DNA from: Planctomycetaceae bacterium
Lineage (GTDB): Bacteria > Planctomycetota > Phycisphaerae > Phycisphaerales > SM1A02
Length of the DNA stretch: 35,628 bases
NCBI GenBank assembly: GCA_947480055.1
Contig: CANKBX010000007.1
Span: 1-35,628, forward strand
Direction: 5' to 3'
Position 1 is the stretch's first letter, and every line of letters starts with the position of its first letter. Below are positions 6,824-14,386 of the stretch, in pieces. The notes beneath the pieces were generated by a model, which searched no databases, was not told the origin of the DNA, and saw only the letters and a list, made by a program, of their open reading frames with translations. A program made the translations under genes and the position numbers.

Positions 6824-8809
6824 ATGCTCAAGTTTCTGCGCAAATATAACAAGGTCTTGTTCGGGTTCTTCAGCGTGTTGCTTATGGTGACATGGCTTGT
6901 TCCAAGCGCAATCCAAGAATTTTCCAAGCGTTCCGCGGCATCAAACGCGGTCTGGGCCACGGTTGGAAATGGCGAGAAGATCACGCTTACAGAGCAACAG
7001 AAACTTACGCGTCAAGTAAAAATGATTGACGTGCTTCAAGTTCCATTCTCCAAGGAACTTGGAATCAATGGAAATCCGGGCCAGTGGTACTTGCTCGTGC
7101 GCGAAGCCAAACAAGCGGGCCTTGTTGGAGGTCCTTCCGAAGGCAAGGAATTGCTTTCAAAGATCGCTGGCGATGAAGCCAAACCAGGTGAAGCAATGAG
7201 CCAGCAATCCGCGATGCTGCTTGGTCAATTGTGCCGCGCGGGTGGCTCTCAACCGCCGATGGTTTACGAAACACTCGCTGAACTTTCAGGCGTTGCACGC
7301 ATGTTAAGTTTGACAGGCAGCGCGCCGCGCCTCAGCGAAGCGCGCTTGAAGTCCGACGCGCAAAATGCCCTTACCGGTTTAAGCGCGGACGTTGTTGTGA
7401 TCTCGGCGGACATGCCGCTTCCAAACAATGATCCGCAGCCAACTCCTGAACAAGTTGCAACGCTCGTAAAAGAAAATGCCGACAAGGAACTGGGTAAAGG
7501 ATCCCATGGAATGGGATATCGACAAAGTGAGAAAGTGCAATTGGAATGGTTTGTTATTCCAGCCCAACAAGTGCGCGATCAAATGGCCAATGACCCGCGC
7601 CTTTCCAATGTGGAACTTCGCAAGGCTTTCCTGCGCAATCCCACTTCATTTGGCGCCAAAATTGGCGAAGTGGATCCCAACTTCGACTCCTTCAAAGACC
7701 AAGTGCGAACCAAGTTGCTCAATCAAATCACGGCCAGTCGCATGGACGAAATGGTGAAATTCATCGCCGATCAAGCGCAATTGTCCACACGCGCGCTTCC
7801 CAAGGACGGCATCTACGCCAAGTTACCAAGTGACTGGCAAAATCTTCCCGGGCTTCCAGGACTTCCCGCGCTCGCCGCGGACATGGCGAAGCAATTTGGA
7901 GTGGCCGCTCCCAAAGTTGAAATTGTTGGCCCAACAGTTGTATCGAGCCTGAGCTCAGTCAATGGATTGGGCACCGCAACAAGCGATCGCTTTGGAACGC
8001 AACCCACTCCGCTTGCTCAATTGGTTGCCATGACAAAAGAACTCAAACCAACCGAGGTCCGTGCCGTCTTGCAAGTGGGCGTGATTGGCCCACCGCTGCG
8101 CGCGCCAGATCCTTCACGAGCCCCGCGCGTCAATCCAAACCAAGCAACGCCGGTCAATCAAGAGTTGACCACGGATCTGTTTGCGTTCCGTGTTCTGCAA
8201 GCCATGCCCGCGCATGCGGCGGCAAGCGCTGAAGAAGCTGGAGCCGTAGCCACACAAGACGAGCAGAAATTGCTGCGTTTTGCGGTGTTGGAGGGCAATC
8301 TTGCTGCGATTGAAACCAAAGCCAAAGAGAGCGGCTTGGAATCTGTGGCGCGTGAATACAACACCAAAGTTGATTTTGCGCCGCAAATCCGTGGAGCGGA
8401 TATGAAGTTTATTCAATACGGAATGAAAATGCCAACCGCTATTTCCGGTCTAGGCGAGGACGCCACCGTTGTGAATGAAATTGTGAAACGAGCTTTGGCT
8501 ATTCCGCAAGGCGAGTTCGCCAATTCATCCGACGCCGCGCGCACCTTCGTGATCGCGTCGCCAAACAAACTCGCGATCGTCGCGGTGCATGTCCGCGACG
8601 TATTGCCCATGTACGCCGAAGACTACAACGGCCTCGCAACCAATCAACGCTTCCGCAACGCGATCACCGATGAGAGCAACCAAGTCAAGATCGTGGATGA
8701 ATTCTCATTTGCGGCATTGTCCGCGCGCAACCAATTCAAGATGGCCAAAGAACCAACCGGCCCTGTTGATACGAGCGCCCCGGAGCCGCCAATCGATTCC
8801 GCTGGCTAA
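6824..8809 (+). CDS. Membrane-anchored PpiD/SurA-like protein
   Basis: I start this gene at ATG 6824 (661 residues): GGAG lies eight bases upstream, and the upstream extension crosses the rpsD terminator. The N-terminus 'MLKFLRKYNKVLFGFFSVLL' continues into 'MVTWLVPSAI', giving one membrane anchor with the bulk outside the cytoplasm. This matches PpiD and planctomycete SurA_N-type proteins. The helical part at about 50-320 has SurA-N-like character. I cannot locate a clear parvulin (PPIC) core, so isomerase activity is doubtful. A proline/glycine-rich segment ('LPSDWQNLPGLPGLPALAAD') lies mid-protein, and the end is acidic and proline-rich. A role in folding secreted proteins is inference from the family. 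Confidence 0.55.
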   Translation: MLKFLRKYNKVLFGFFSVLLMVTWLVPSAIQEFSKRSAASNAVWATVGNGEKITLTEQQKLTRQVKMIDVLQVPFSKELGINGNPGQWYLLVREAKQAGLVGGPSEGKELLSKIAGDEAKPGEAMSQQSAMLLGQLCRAGGSQPPMVYETLAELSGVARMLSLTGSAPRLSEARLKSDAQNALTGLSADVVVISADMPLPNNDPQPTPEQVATLVKENADKELGKGSHGMGYRQSEKVQLEWFVIPAQQVRDQMANDPRLSNVELRKAFLRNPTSFGAKIGEVDPNFDSFKDQVRTKLLNQITASRMDEMVKFIADQAQLSTRALPKDGIYAKLPSDWQNLPGLPGLPALAADMAKQFGVAAPKVEIVGPTVVSSLSSVNGLGTATSDRFGTQPTPLAQLVAMTKELKPTEVRAVLQVGVIGPPLRAPDPSRAPRVNPNQATPVNQELTTDLFAFRVLQAMPAHAAASAEEAGAVATQDEQKLLRFAVLEGNLAAIETKAKESGLESVAREYNTKVDFAPQIRGADMKFIQYGMKMPTAISGLGEDATVVNEIVKRALAIPQGEFANSSDAARTFVIASPNKLAIVAVHVRDVLPMYAEDYNGLATNQRFRNAITDESNQVKIVDEFSFAALSARNQFKMAKEPTGPVDTSAPEPPIDSAG

Positions 8810-8880
8810 GCAAATTCGCTTGGAGCACTTGTTTCGGCGCGACACAATTTCAAGCAATTCAGCGTGATTTCACTGCGAAA

Positions 8881-9270
8881 TCAACTTACTTTCGAGCCCG
8901 CTTTCACGGGTTTGTCCACGCTCAGAAAGACCACGTCGCGGGCTTCTGGACCAGGCTTGCCGTCGGCACCAATCACCGCCTCGGCTTTCAAATCACTGGC
9001 GGCCAAAATCATTCCAGCGCTTACTTCGCCGCGCAACATGCGCGGCTCAAGGTTGGCCACAATCACAACTTGCTTTCCAACCAACGTCGCTGGGTCGTAC
9101 CAAGCGCGCACTCCAGCGCACACTTGCCGACCCTCGGGCGTGCCGTCGTCCAATTTTAATTTTAATAACTTGTCGGCGTTGGGGTGGGCTTCCGCGGCCA
9201 ACACCGTGGCAACGCGCAAATCGATTTTTGAGAACAAGTCGTAGGCAATGGCTGGTAGTGGATCGCTCAT
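8881..9270 (-). CDS. Stand-alone tRNA-binding (EMAP/Trbp111-type) protein
   Basis: The 129-residue protein is a single OB-fold tRNA-binding domain. 'LFSKIDLRVATVLAAEAHPN' and 'ADKLLKLKLDDG' are followed by 'RQVCAGVRAWYDPATLVGKQ', 'VVIVANLEPRMLRGEVSAGM' and 'ILAAS'. The same domain is the C-terminus of dimeric methionyl-tRNA synthetase, and it also occurs alone as Trbp111 or CsaA. It may act in trans with a MetRS lacking the domain (often annotated 'MetRS subunit beta'). It lies 106 bases downstream of ileS on the same strand but has its own promoter and a Shine-Dalgarno sequence (AAGGA). It converges on the PpiD-like gene. Confidence 0.88.
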   Translation of the reverse strand: MSDPLPAIAYDLFSKIDLRVATVLAAEAHPNADKLLKLKLDDGTPEGRQVCAGVRAWYDPATLVGKQVVIVANLEPRMLRGEVSAGMILAASDLKAEAVIGADGKPGPEARDVVFLSVDKPVKAGSKVS

Positions 9271-9314
9271 GTTGTGTCCTTATGAAAGAATTATTCCAAC
9301 GTTCTAGTTCGGCA

Positions 9315-9343
9315 AATATCCGCGTCGCAATTATGTGTGTCAA
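9315..9343 (-). promoter_or_regulatory. Promoter of the tRNA-binding protein gene
   Basis: On the reverse strand a perfect TTGACA (9343-9338), a 17-base spacer and GATATT (9320-9315) lie in the ileS-distal intergenic region. AAGGA follows, six bases before the ATG. This is the best sigma-70-type match in the window. Confidence 0.65.
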
Positions 9344-9376
9344 ACTTCGGCGTGATGATGTATTTCCAAGCGTCCA

Positions 9377-12199
9377 TTATGAAATTGGATGAAGCGCCTT
9401 GAAAGTTGTCACCGCGTCAAAGTCCCGTTGGCTCAACAGACCGCCGTCGCTTCGCATGGCAACGCTTTCATCGCGGCGACGGCTGCGCTCACAGCGCGGC
9501 GCCTCGCGTAGATCAACCACTTGCACGGCGAGGGATTGCTGATCAAACTTGGCGCGCGACACGCCGCAAATATCAGCGAAATCATGGGCAAATTTGCTCA
9601 ACGTGCCGTCGGCGTCCGGCATGACCAAACCCGCGTCGAGCGTATTTTCCACGCCCTTCGCCTTGGCTTCCTCAAGCGCCTTCAAGGCCGCGGCCCGCGC
9701 GTCCATAACCTTGGACCAATCCGCGTGGGCTTGATATTGAATGTTCAAATAGGTTTGCTCATGCACCGACACATCGCCAGCGTTCATGGTGCGATAGATC
9801 TCGTCGGCCGTGTGCGCCATGATTGGCGCCAGCAATCTGCAAAGTGTTTCGGCGCACGCGCGCATGACAATCTGCGAGCGACGGCGGCGATGTGAATCTG
9901 GTCGATCGCAATACAAGCGATCCTTCACCGCCACGCAATACATGGACGAAAGCGTTTCGTTGCAGAACGCGTATAGAGCCAAGTGTGCGGCGCGGAAATC
10001 AAAACGCACATACGCCGCGCGCACATCCTTCTCAAGCCGCGACAATTCTCCAAGCACCCAGCCATCAATCGATTCCGGTTCAACGCTCTTCAAGGCGCCA
10101 CGCCAATCCGTGGTGGCTGGAAGATCACCAAGATTGCTCAGCAAGAAACGAACCGTGTTGCGAACTTTGCGATAAGCCTCTCCCGCTGTCTTGAGAAATT
10201 CCAGGTCCATGCGGATGTCGGTTTCATATGCCAAGCCGCTCACCCACCAACGGCACACATCGGCGCCAAACTCCTTCAGAATATTCTCCACATCAATGGT
10301 GTTTCCAAGGCTTTTACTCATCTTTTTGCCCTCTTTGTCCACCACAAATCCGTGGGTGACAAGACGGCGAAACGGCGGCTGACCCGTGGAGGCCAGCGCA
10401 AGCAACATGGAAAGTTGGAACCAGCCGCGGTGTTGATCACTGCCTTCCAAATACAACTCGGCTGGAAATCCTTGGCCGCGCTCCTGCATGACCGAGTGCC
10501 AACTTGAACCAGCTTCAAACCACACATCGAAAATATCAAACAACTTTTCAATGGTCGCGCTGTTGAAATCTTTGGGCGCGTCGACATCTGTCGCGCTGTT
10601 GTAGTGCGCCAACAATTCTTGCGGAGTGTGGGTGAACCACGCGTTGGAACCATGCTCACGCATCACTTTGGCCACGGCGCGAATGCTGGCGGGCGTCATG
10701 AACGTGGAACCATCGGCCAACTTGAACGCGGGAATTGGCAAGCCCCAAGATCGCTGACGACTCAAACACCAATCTGGCCGCGAGGCGATCATGCCGCGCA
10801 TTCGGTTGCGCCCCCACTCTGGAACAAATTCAATCTTGTTCTCCACGGCTTCGCTGGCAAGCTCGCGAATAGTGCGCCCGGAATTTTTCACTTTGCGGTC
10901 CACGCCTATGAACCACTGCTCGGTGGCGCGGAAAATAACTGGCGTTTTACTGCGCCAATCATGGGGATAACTGTGTGTGAACATAAGGTGGTGAACCAAA
11001 TGTCCACTCTTGGTGATGTGCTCCAGAATGGTTTTGTTGGCCTCCCAAATGGACACGCCGCGCAACCACTCTGGCACAGTGTCGTCATAGGTTCCGTTGT
11101 CACGCACTGGGCAATAGGCCTCAAGACCCTCCTTGCGGCCAGCGCGCCAATCTTCCTCGCCGTGACCGGGCGCGGTGTGCACAAGACCCGTGCCATCTTC
11201 AAGGGTGACATGTGGCGCGGCGATTATTTTTCCGGTGCGATCACAAAACGGATGCTTGTATTGCAAACCCACCAACCGATCGCCAGTTGTTTCTGCAAGT
11301 CGCTCCACCTTCTCGGCGCCAATCGCCTTGGAAACTTTTTCCACCATGTCGCTGGCGATAATGCTTTCGCCGCCATCAATGCGAACCAGCGAATAGTTGT
11401 ACGCGCCGCCAACGGCGATGGCCAAATTGGCGGGCAACGTCCAGGGAGTGGTTGTCCAAATCATGAAGCTTGGAGTTGAATCAAGTTCAACGCCGAACAC
11501 TTTCGCAACCGCCTCGCGGTCGGCGGCCTCAAAGTCAACCCAAATGCTTGGGTCTTCACGGTCCTCGTATTCAAGTTCGGCCTCCGCAAGCGCCGTGCGA
11601 TTGGCAATGCTCCAATGCACTGGTTTTCGCTCGCGAAACACAATATCTTGCTCAACCAAAGTCGCGAATAATTCAAGCGTGGCGCCTTCATAGGCGTGGT
11701 CAAGGGTGCGATACGGATGCTCATAATCCGCGAACGTCAGCAAGCGTTTCATTCCATCGGCTTGCACTTGAATAAACTTCACCGCATCGCTGGCGCAAGC
11801 CGCGCGAATAGCAACGCGCCGCTCATTGGCTGGCAACGCGTCAAGCTCCTTCATCTTTCCCTTTTTGGAAAGTTCAGTCAGCACGCGGTGTTCAATTGGA
11901 AGTCCATGGCAATCCCAACCTGGCGTGTACGGACAACGCATTCCCTCCATCAGACGACTGCGCACAACCATGTCCTTGAGAACCTTGTTCACCATGTGGC
12001 CAACATGGATTGGCCCATTGGCGTATGGCGGTCCATCATGAAAACGAAAGATGGGCGCGGCGGCTCGCGCGGAATTCACGCGCTCATAAAAATTCATCTC
12101 CGTGAATCGCTGCAGCGTCTTGGGTTCAGATTGCGACAGATTCGCCTTCATGGCGAAGTCGGTGGCGGGCAGTTGAAGCGTGTCGCGATATTCAGGCAT
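9377..12199 (-). CDS. ileS: Isoleucyl-tRNA synthetase
   Basis: IleRS charges tRNA-Ile and edits mis-activated valine. The 940-residue class I enzyme shows 'FHDGPPYANGPIHVGHMVNK' with the HIGH-type HVGH, 'GWDCHGLPIEHRV', and the CP1 editing domain ('TTPWTLPANLAIAVGG', 'TAPGHGEEDW'). It also has the KMSKS loop in 'DKEGKKMSKSLGNTI' and the anticodon-binding helical domain. The C-terminus ('APRCERSRRRDESV', then 'LLSQRDFDAV') looks like the bacterial zinc-ribbon region with most cysteines lost. A TATCAT hexamer lies ten bases before the ATG. It lies upstream of the tRNA-binding protein gene and downstream of a 59-residue gene, both on the same strand. Confidence 0.97.
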   Translation of the reverse strand: MPEYRDTLQLPATDFAMKANLSQSEPKTLQRFTEMNFYERVNSARAAAPIFRFHDGPPYANGPIHVGHMVNKVLKDMVVRSRLMEGMRCPYTPGWDCHGLPIEHRVLTELSKKGKMKELDALPANERRVAIRAACASDAVKFIQVQADGMKRLLTFADYEHPYRTLDHAYEGATLELFATLVEQDIVFRERKPVHWSIANRTALAEAELEYEDREDPSIWVDFEAADREAVAKVFGVELDSTPSFMIWTTTPWTLPANLAIAVGGAYNYSLVRIDGGESIIASDMVEKVSKAIGAEKVERLAETTGDRLVGLQYKHPFCDRTGKIIAAPHVTLEDGTGLVHTAPGHGEEDWRAGRKEGLEAYCPVRDNGTYDDTVPEWLRGVSIWEANKTILEHITKSGHLVHHLMFTHSYPHDWRSKTPVIFRATEQWFIGVDRKVKNSGRTIRELASEAVENKIEFVPEWGRNRMRGMIASRPDWCLSRQRSWGLPIPAFKLADGSTFMTPASIRAVAKVMREHGSNAWFTHTPQELLAHYNSATDVDAPKDFNSATIEKLFDIFDVWFEAGSSWHSVMQERGQGFPAELYLEGSDQHRGWFQLSMLLALASTGQPPFRRLVTHGFVVDKEGKKMSKSLGNTIDVENILKEFGADVCRWWVSGLAYETDIRMDLEFLKTAGEAYRKVRNTVRFLLSNLGDLPATTDWRGALKSVEPESIDGWVLGELSRLEKDVRAAYVRFDFRAAHLALYAFCNETLSSMYCVAVKDRLYCDRPDSHRRRRSQIVMRACAETLCRLLAPIMAHTADEIYRTMNAGDVSVHEQTYLNIQYQAHADWSKVMDARAAALKALEEAKAKGVENTLDAGLVMPDADGTLSKFAHDFADICGVSRAKFDQQSLAVQVVDLREAPRCERSRRRDESVAMRSDGGLLSQRDFDAVTTFKALHPIS

Positions 12200-12311
12200 T
12201 GAGGGCGAGATGATAGAGGTGTTGCGCGTTGAAGGTTGACAATTTTCTAGAGCGCTGTGATTTCAAAGCCACTCAATCGCCGCGCGGATTGCGGATTGAA
12301 GTGGCGCGAAA

Positions 12312-12491
12312 TCATTCATCCGGGCATTCACCAGGCTTCACGGATTCATCCAAATAACGCTGAAATTCAGCCATTTTATAACTGACAAAGCAGAATGTGT
12401 GGTGCAGGGCGAACCACTCCATGTCCTTGGGGTCTTTCTCCAAATCGTGTCGCAAGCGGTTGAGTTCGGCCAAAACTTTTTCAATTTTCAT
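12312..12491 (-). CDS. Small hypothetical protein, 59 residues, coupled to the ZIP gene
   Basis: This gene is below the ORF-track cutoff. Reading the reverse strand from ATG 12491 gives MKIEKVLAELNRLRHDLEKD and continues to 'CPDE' with TGA at 12312. Its ATG overlaps the stop of the ZIP gene as ATGA, a classic sign of translational coupling, so I consider it real. The product looks helical and soluble, with an aromatic/His cluster ('MEWFALHHTFCFVSYKM'). I recognise no family. The coupling suggests a partner or accessory of the metal transporter, but that is only inference. Confidence 0.6.
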   Translation of the reverse strand: MKIEKVLAELNRLRHDLEKDPKDMEWFALHHTFCFVSYKMAEFQRYLDESVKPGECPDE

Positions 12492-13456
12492 GGTGCGTGG
12501 CTTTCTGTTGAATGATCGTGTGCGTGATCGTGCGGGTGGTCGGTGTGTTGCAAGGAACTCGGTGACTGGGGCGCGGGCGTGGATTGGGGGGAATGACCGT
12601 CCTCATCGCTGTGCGACATGCTCTCCAAATTTCCAATGCCCCAGGCGATGGCCAAGCCTAGGACCAAGGCCAACGAAAGTCGCACGCGGTCGTGAGCATG
12701 AAAGTGCAACTCCGGCAGCAAGTCGCTGCCCGCGATGCACAAGAACGATCCCGCGGAGAAGGCCAACGCGTAGGCGGTGAATGTTGGATCGCCACCGCCG
12801 GTCTTCAATAGAAAAATCGCGGCGCCAATTGGAACAATCAGCGCGAAAAGAATATTCACCACATGCAATTTGCGCGCGCTTGATTTGCCGGCGCGCAACA
12901 ATGTGGTCAGCGTCATGGCATCAAAGGGTTTGTGCAGAAGAATGACAAGAAATGTTCCCAGCCCCGCCAACCCGGCGCCGGGATGCAGTGTGGTGGCCAC
13001 CGAAATACTGGAGGCAAGAGCCACGCCTTCCAACAAACTATGCAGCGAAAGACCAAGCGCCGCTCCCGACCATGTCAATGGCGTCACGCCGTGTGAATGC
13101 GTGTGCGCATTGTCATGGTCATGCGTGTCGCACTCCTCCACCACATCATGTTGATGGAAACTTGCGAAGCGCTCCAAGAAAAACATGGCCAGAAAACCAA
13201 GCGCCGCCGCAAGCATGACCGGATTGATGGCGAGATGGTCCATCTCATGACCAGAGGAATTGCGCTGCTCTGAAATTTCCATGATGGCGTGAGGCAACAT
13301 GTGAAAAAACGCCACGCCCAACATGACGCCCGAGACAAAGGAAAGCGCGATCTGCATTCGCTGATGCGTCAAGCGAATCAGCGTGGGCAAAAATCCGCCA
13401 AACACGCTTGCCACAGCGATCAATCCGCACGCAATCCAAAGCCATTGTGTGTCCAC
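12488..13456 (-). CDS. ZIP-family metal transporter
   Basis: ZIP proteins bring zinc, iron or other divalent metals into the cytoplasm. The 322-residue membrane protein has about eight hydrophobic segments. Metal-binding helix motifs are 'LGLSLHSLLEGVALAS' (HSLLEG) and 'FLVILLHKPFDAMTLTTLL' (HKPFD). A histidine-rich loop lies between ('CDTHDHDNAHTHSHG'), and there is a second His/Asp-rich tail ('HTDHPHDHAHDHSTESH'). The start is GTG at 13456, six bases after a TATGCT -10-like hexamer, so the transcript may be leaderless. Its stop overlaps the start of a small downstream gene. Metal specificity cannot be told from sequence. Confidence 0.9.
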   Translation of the reverse strand: MDTQWLWIACGLIAVASVFGGFLPTLIRLTHQRMQIALSFVSGVMLGVAFFHMLPHAIMEISEQRNSSGHEMDHLAINPVMLAAALGFLAMFFLERFASFHQHDVVEECDTHDHDNAHTHSHGVTPLTWSGAALGLSLHSLLEGVALASSISVATTLHPGAGLAGLGTFLVILLHKPFDAMTLTTLLRAGKSSARKLHVVNILFALIVPIGAAIFLLKTGGGDPTFTAYALAFSAGSFLCIAGSDLLPELHFHAHDRVRLSLALVLGLAIAWGIGNLESMSHSDEDGHSPQSTPAPQSPSSLQHTDHPHDHAHDHSTESHAP

Positions 13457-13520
13457 CGAAACAGCATAACTGCCTTTGAAATCACGTGGCGCAGCGGTGG
13501 CGATTGGACCTTGATCAGAT

Positions 13521-13526
13521 TAGACT
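13521..13526 (+). promoter_or_regulatory. Probable -10 box of the tRNA-Ala gene
   Basis: TAGACT lies 21 bases before the first base of the mature tRNA, placing initiation in a short 5' leader. No good -35 is evident 17 bases upstream. The same hexamer precedes mutS and csrA. Confidence 0.4.
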
Positions 13527-13547
13527 CTCCGACTCACATGTCGCGCG

Positions 13548-13620
13548 GGGGTGGTAGCTCAATTGGTAGAGCGCTTGAATCGCATTCAAGAGGTTATGAG
13601 TTCGATTCTCATCCACTCCA
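13548..13620 (+). tRNA. tRNA-Ala (anticodon CGC)
   Basis: A full cloverleaf folds by eye. The acceptor GGGGTGG pairs with CCACTCC and includes a G3-U70 wobble, the alanine identity element. The D stem is GCTC/GAGC. The anticodon stem is CTTGA/TCAAG with loop ATCGCAT, giving anticodon CGC (codon GCG). The T arm is ATGAG-TTCGATT-CTCAT and the discriminator is A. The 3' CCA is not encoded. Confidence 0.93.
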
Positions 13621-13628
13621 TTGATCCG

Positions 13629-13653
13629 CCCCGCTTTCAAGCGGGGTTTTTTA
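13629..13653 (+). terminator. Intrinsic terminator of tRNA-Ala
   Basis: CCCCGC and GCGGGG pair around TTTCAA and are followed by TTTTTT. It begins eight bases after the tRNA, so the tRNA is a single-gene transcript. Confidence 0.88.
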
Positions 13654-13682
13654 TTTACTACCTTTACATTTAATGATATCTT
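13654..13682 (+). promoter_or_regulatory. Promoter of the membrane-protein gene at 13689
   Basis: TTTACT (13654-13659), a 17-base spacer and TATCTT (13677-13682) are followed by the ATG after six bases. This again suggests a leaderless transcript. Confidence 0.45.
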
Positions 13683-13688
13683 GCTCAA

Positions 13689-14324
13689 ATGGCTTTATAC
13701 ATTGTTCGGGGAATACGAAAAATCGACCGTGCCGATGTATGTCAGATTTATGAAGCTGCTTCCGAAGGCAATGCAAAAATCAAAGCAGAACTTGATGGAA
13801 TCGTCGTAGCAGATGTCGAGGAAGCCAACAAAAGTAAGTCATCCGTTGCATCTAAAGTTACGGAGCAACTTACTCCATGTAATCCGACAAATGTAATTCT
13901 GTTATCCATCATAACGCTCAGTATTTACGGAGTCATATGGTTTTATCAAACTGGTAATTCGTACGCCAGTGCATTAATTGTAAAAAAACCTACAAATTTC
14001 TCTGCTCTTTTCTGGTGGTGGTTTGGACTCGGCGTACTAGGTGGACTCACGCTCGAAATTGGAATTGGAATCGCACTATGCATCGCTTCAATTGTCTTTG
14101 GGGCTTTGGCCCTTGGAGAGTTCCTTCGACTTCGAGATCAATGGGTGGCTGAAAATAATTTTTCCATACCACTGACTTCCTCTGCAACTCATAAGAGTTT
14201 GTGGATCATTGGCGAGATTCTTAGTTTCATAATAATCGGAATAATTATTTTAATCATCCAAGCCATAATGCTTATGAATGATCACAATCAGCTTGCAGTG
14301 GCTCGTAGAACTCAAAACGCTTAG
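13689..14324 (+). CDS. Small membrane protein, DUF4234-like, AT-rich
   Basis: The 211-residue product has a soluble N-terminal region of about 65 residues. 'NPTNVILLSIITLSIYGVIW' and 'FYQTG' follow, resembling the start of DUF4234-type membrane domains, then further hydrophobic segments (about 108-140 and 170-195, the last being 'ILSFIIIGIIILIIQAIML'). The function is unknown. Codon use is clearly more AT-rich (ATT, AAA, AAT, TCT) than in mutS or the ZIP gene on either side. The gene sits directly after a tRNA gene, a favoured integration site. No integrase and no repeated tRNA end are visible, so transfer is a suggestion only. Confidence 0.65.
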   Translation: MALYIVRGIRKIDRADVCQIYEAASEGNAKIKAELDGIVVADVEEANKSKSSVASKVTEQLTPCNPTNVILLSIITLSIYGVIWFYQTGNSYASALIVKKPTNFSALFWWWFGLGVLGGLTLEIGIGIALCIASIVFGALALGEFLRLRDQWVAENNFSIPLTSSATHKSLWIIGEILSFIIIGIIILIIQAIMLMNDHNQLAVARRTQNA

Positions 14325-14386
14325 AGCTCATTTGCCCGCCCCTCTAAGTGGTCAAGAGTAATAAATTGTTGGTTAGACTCACTGCT

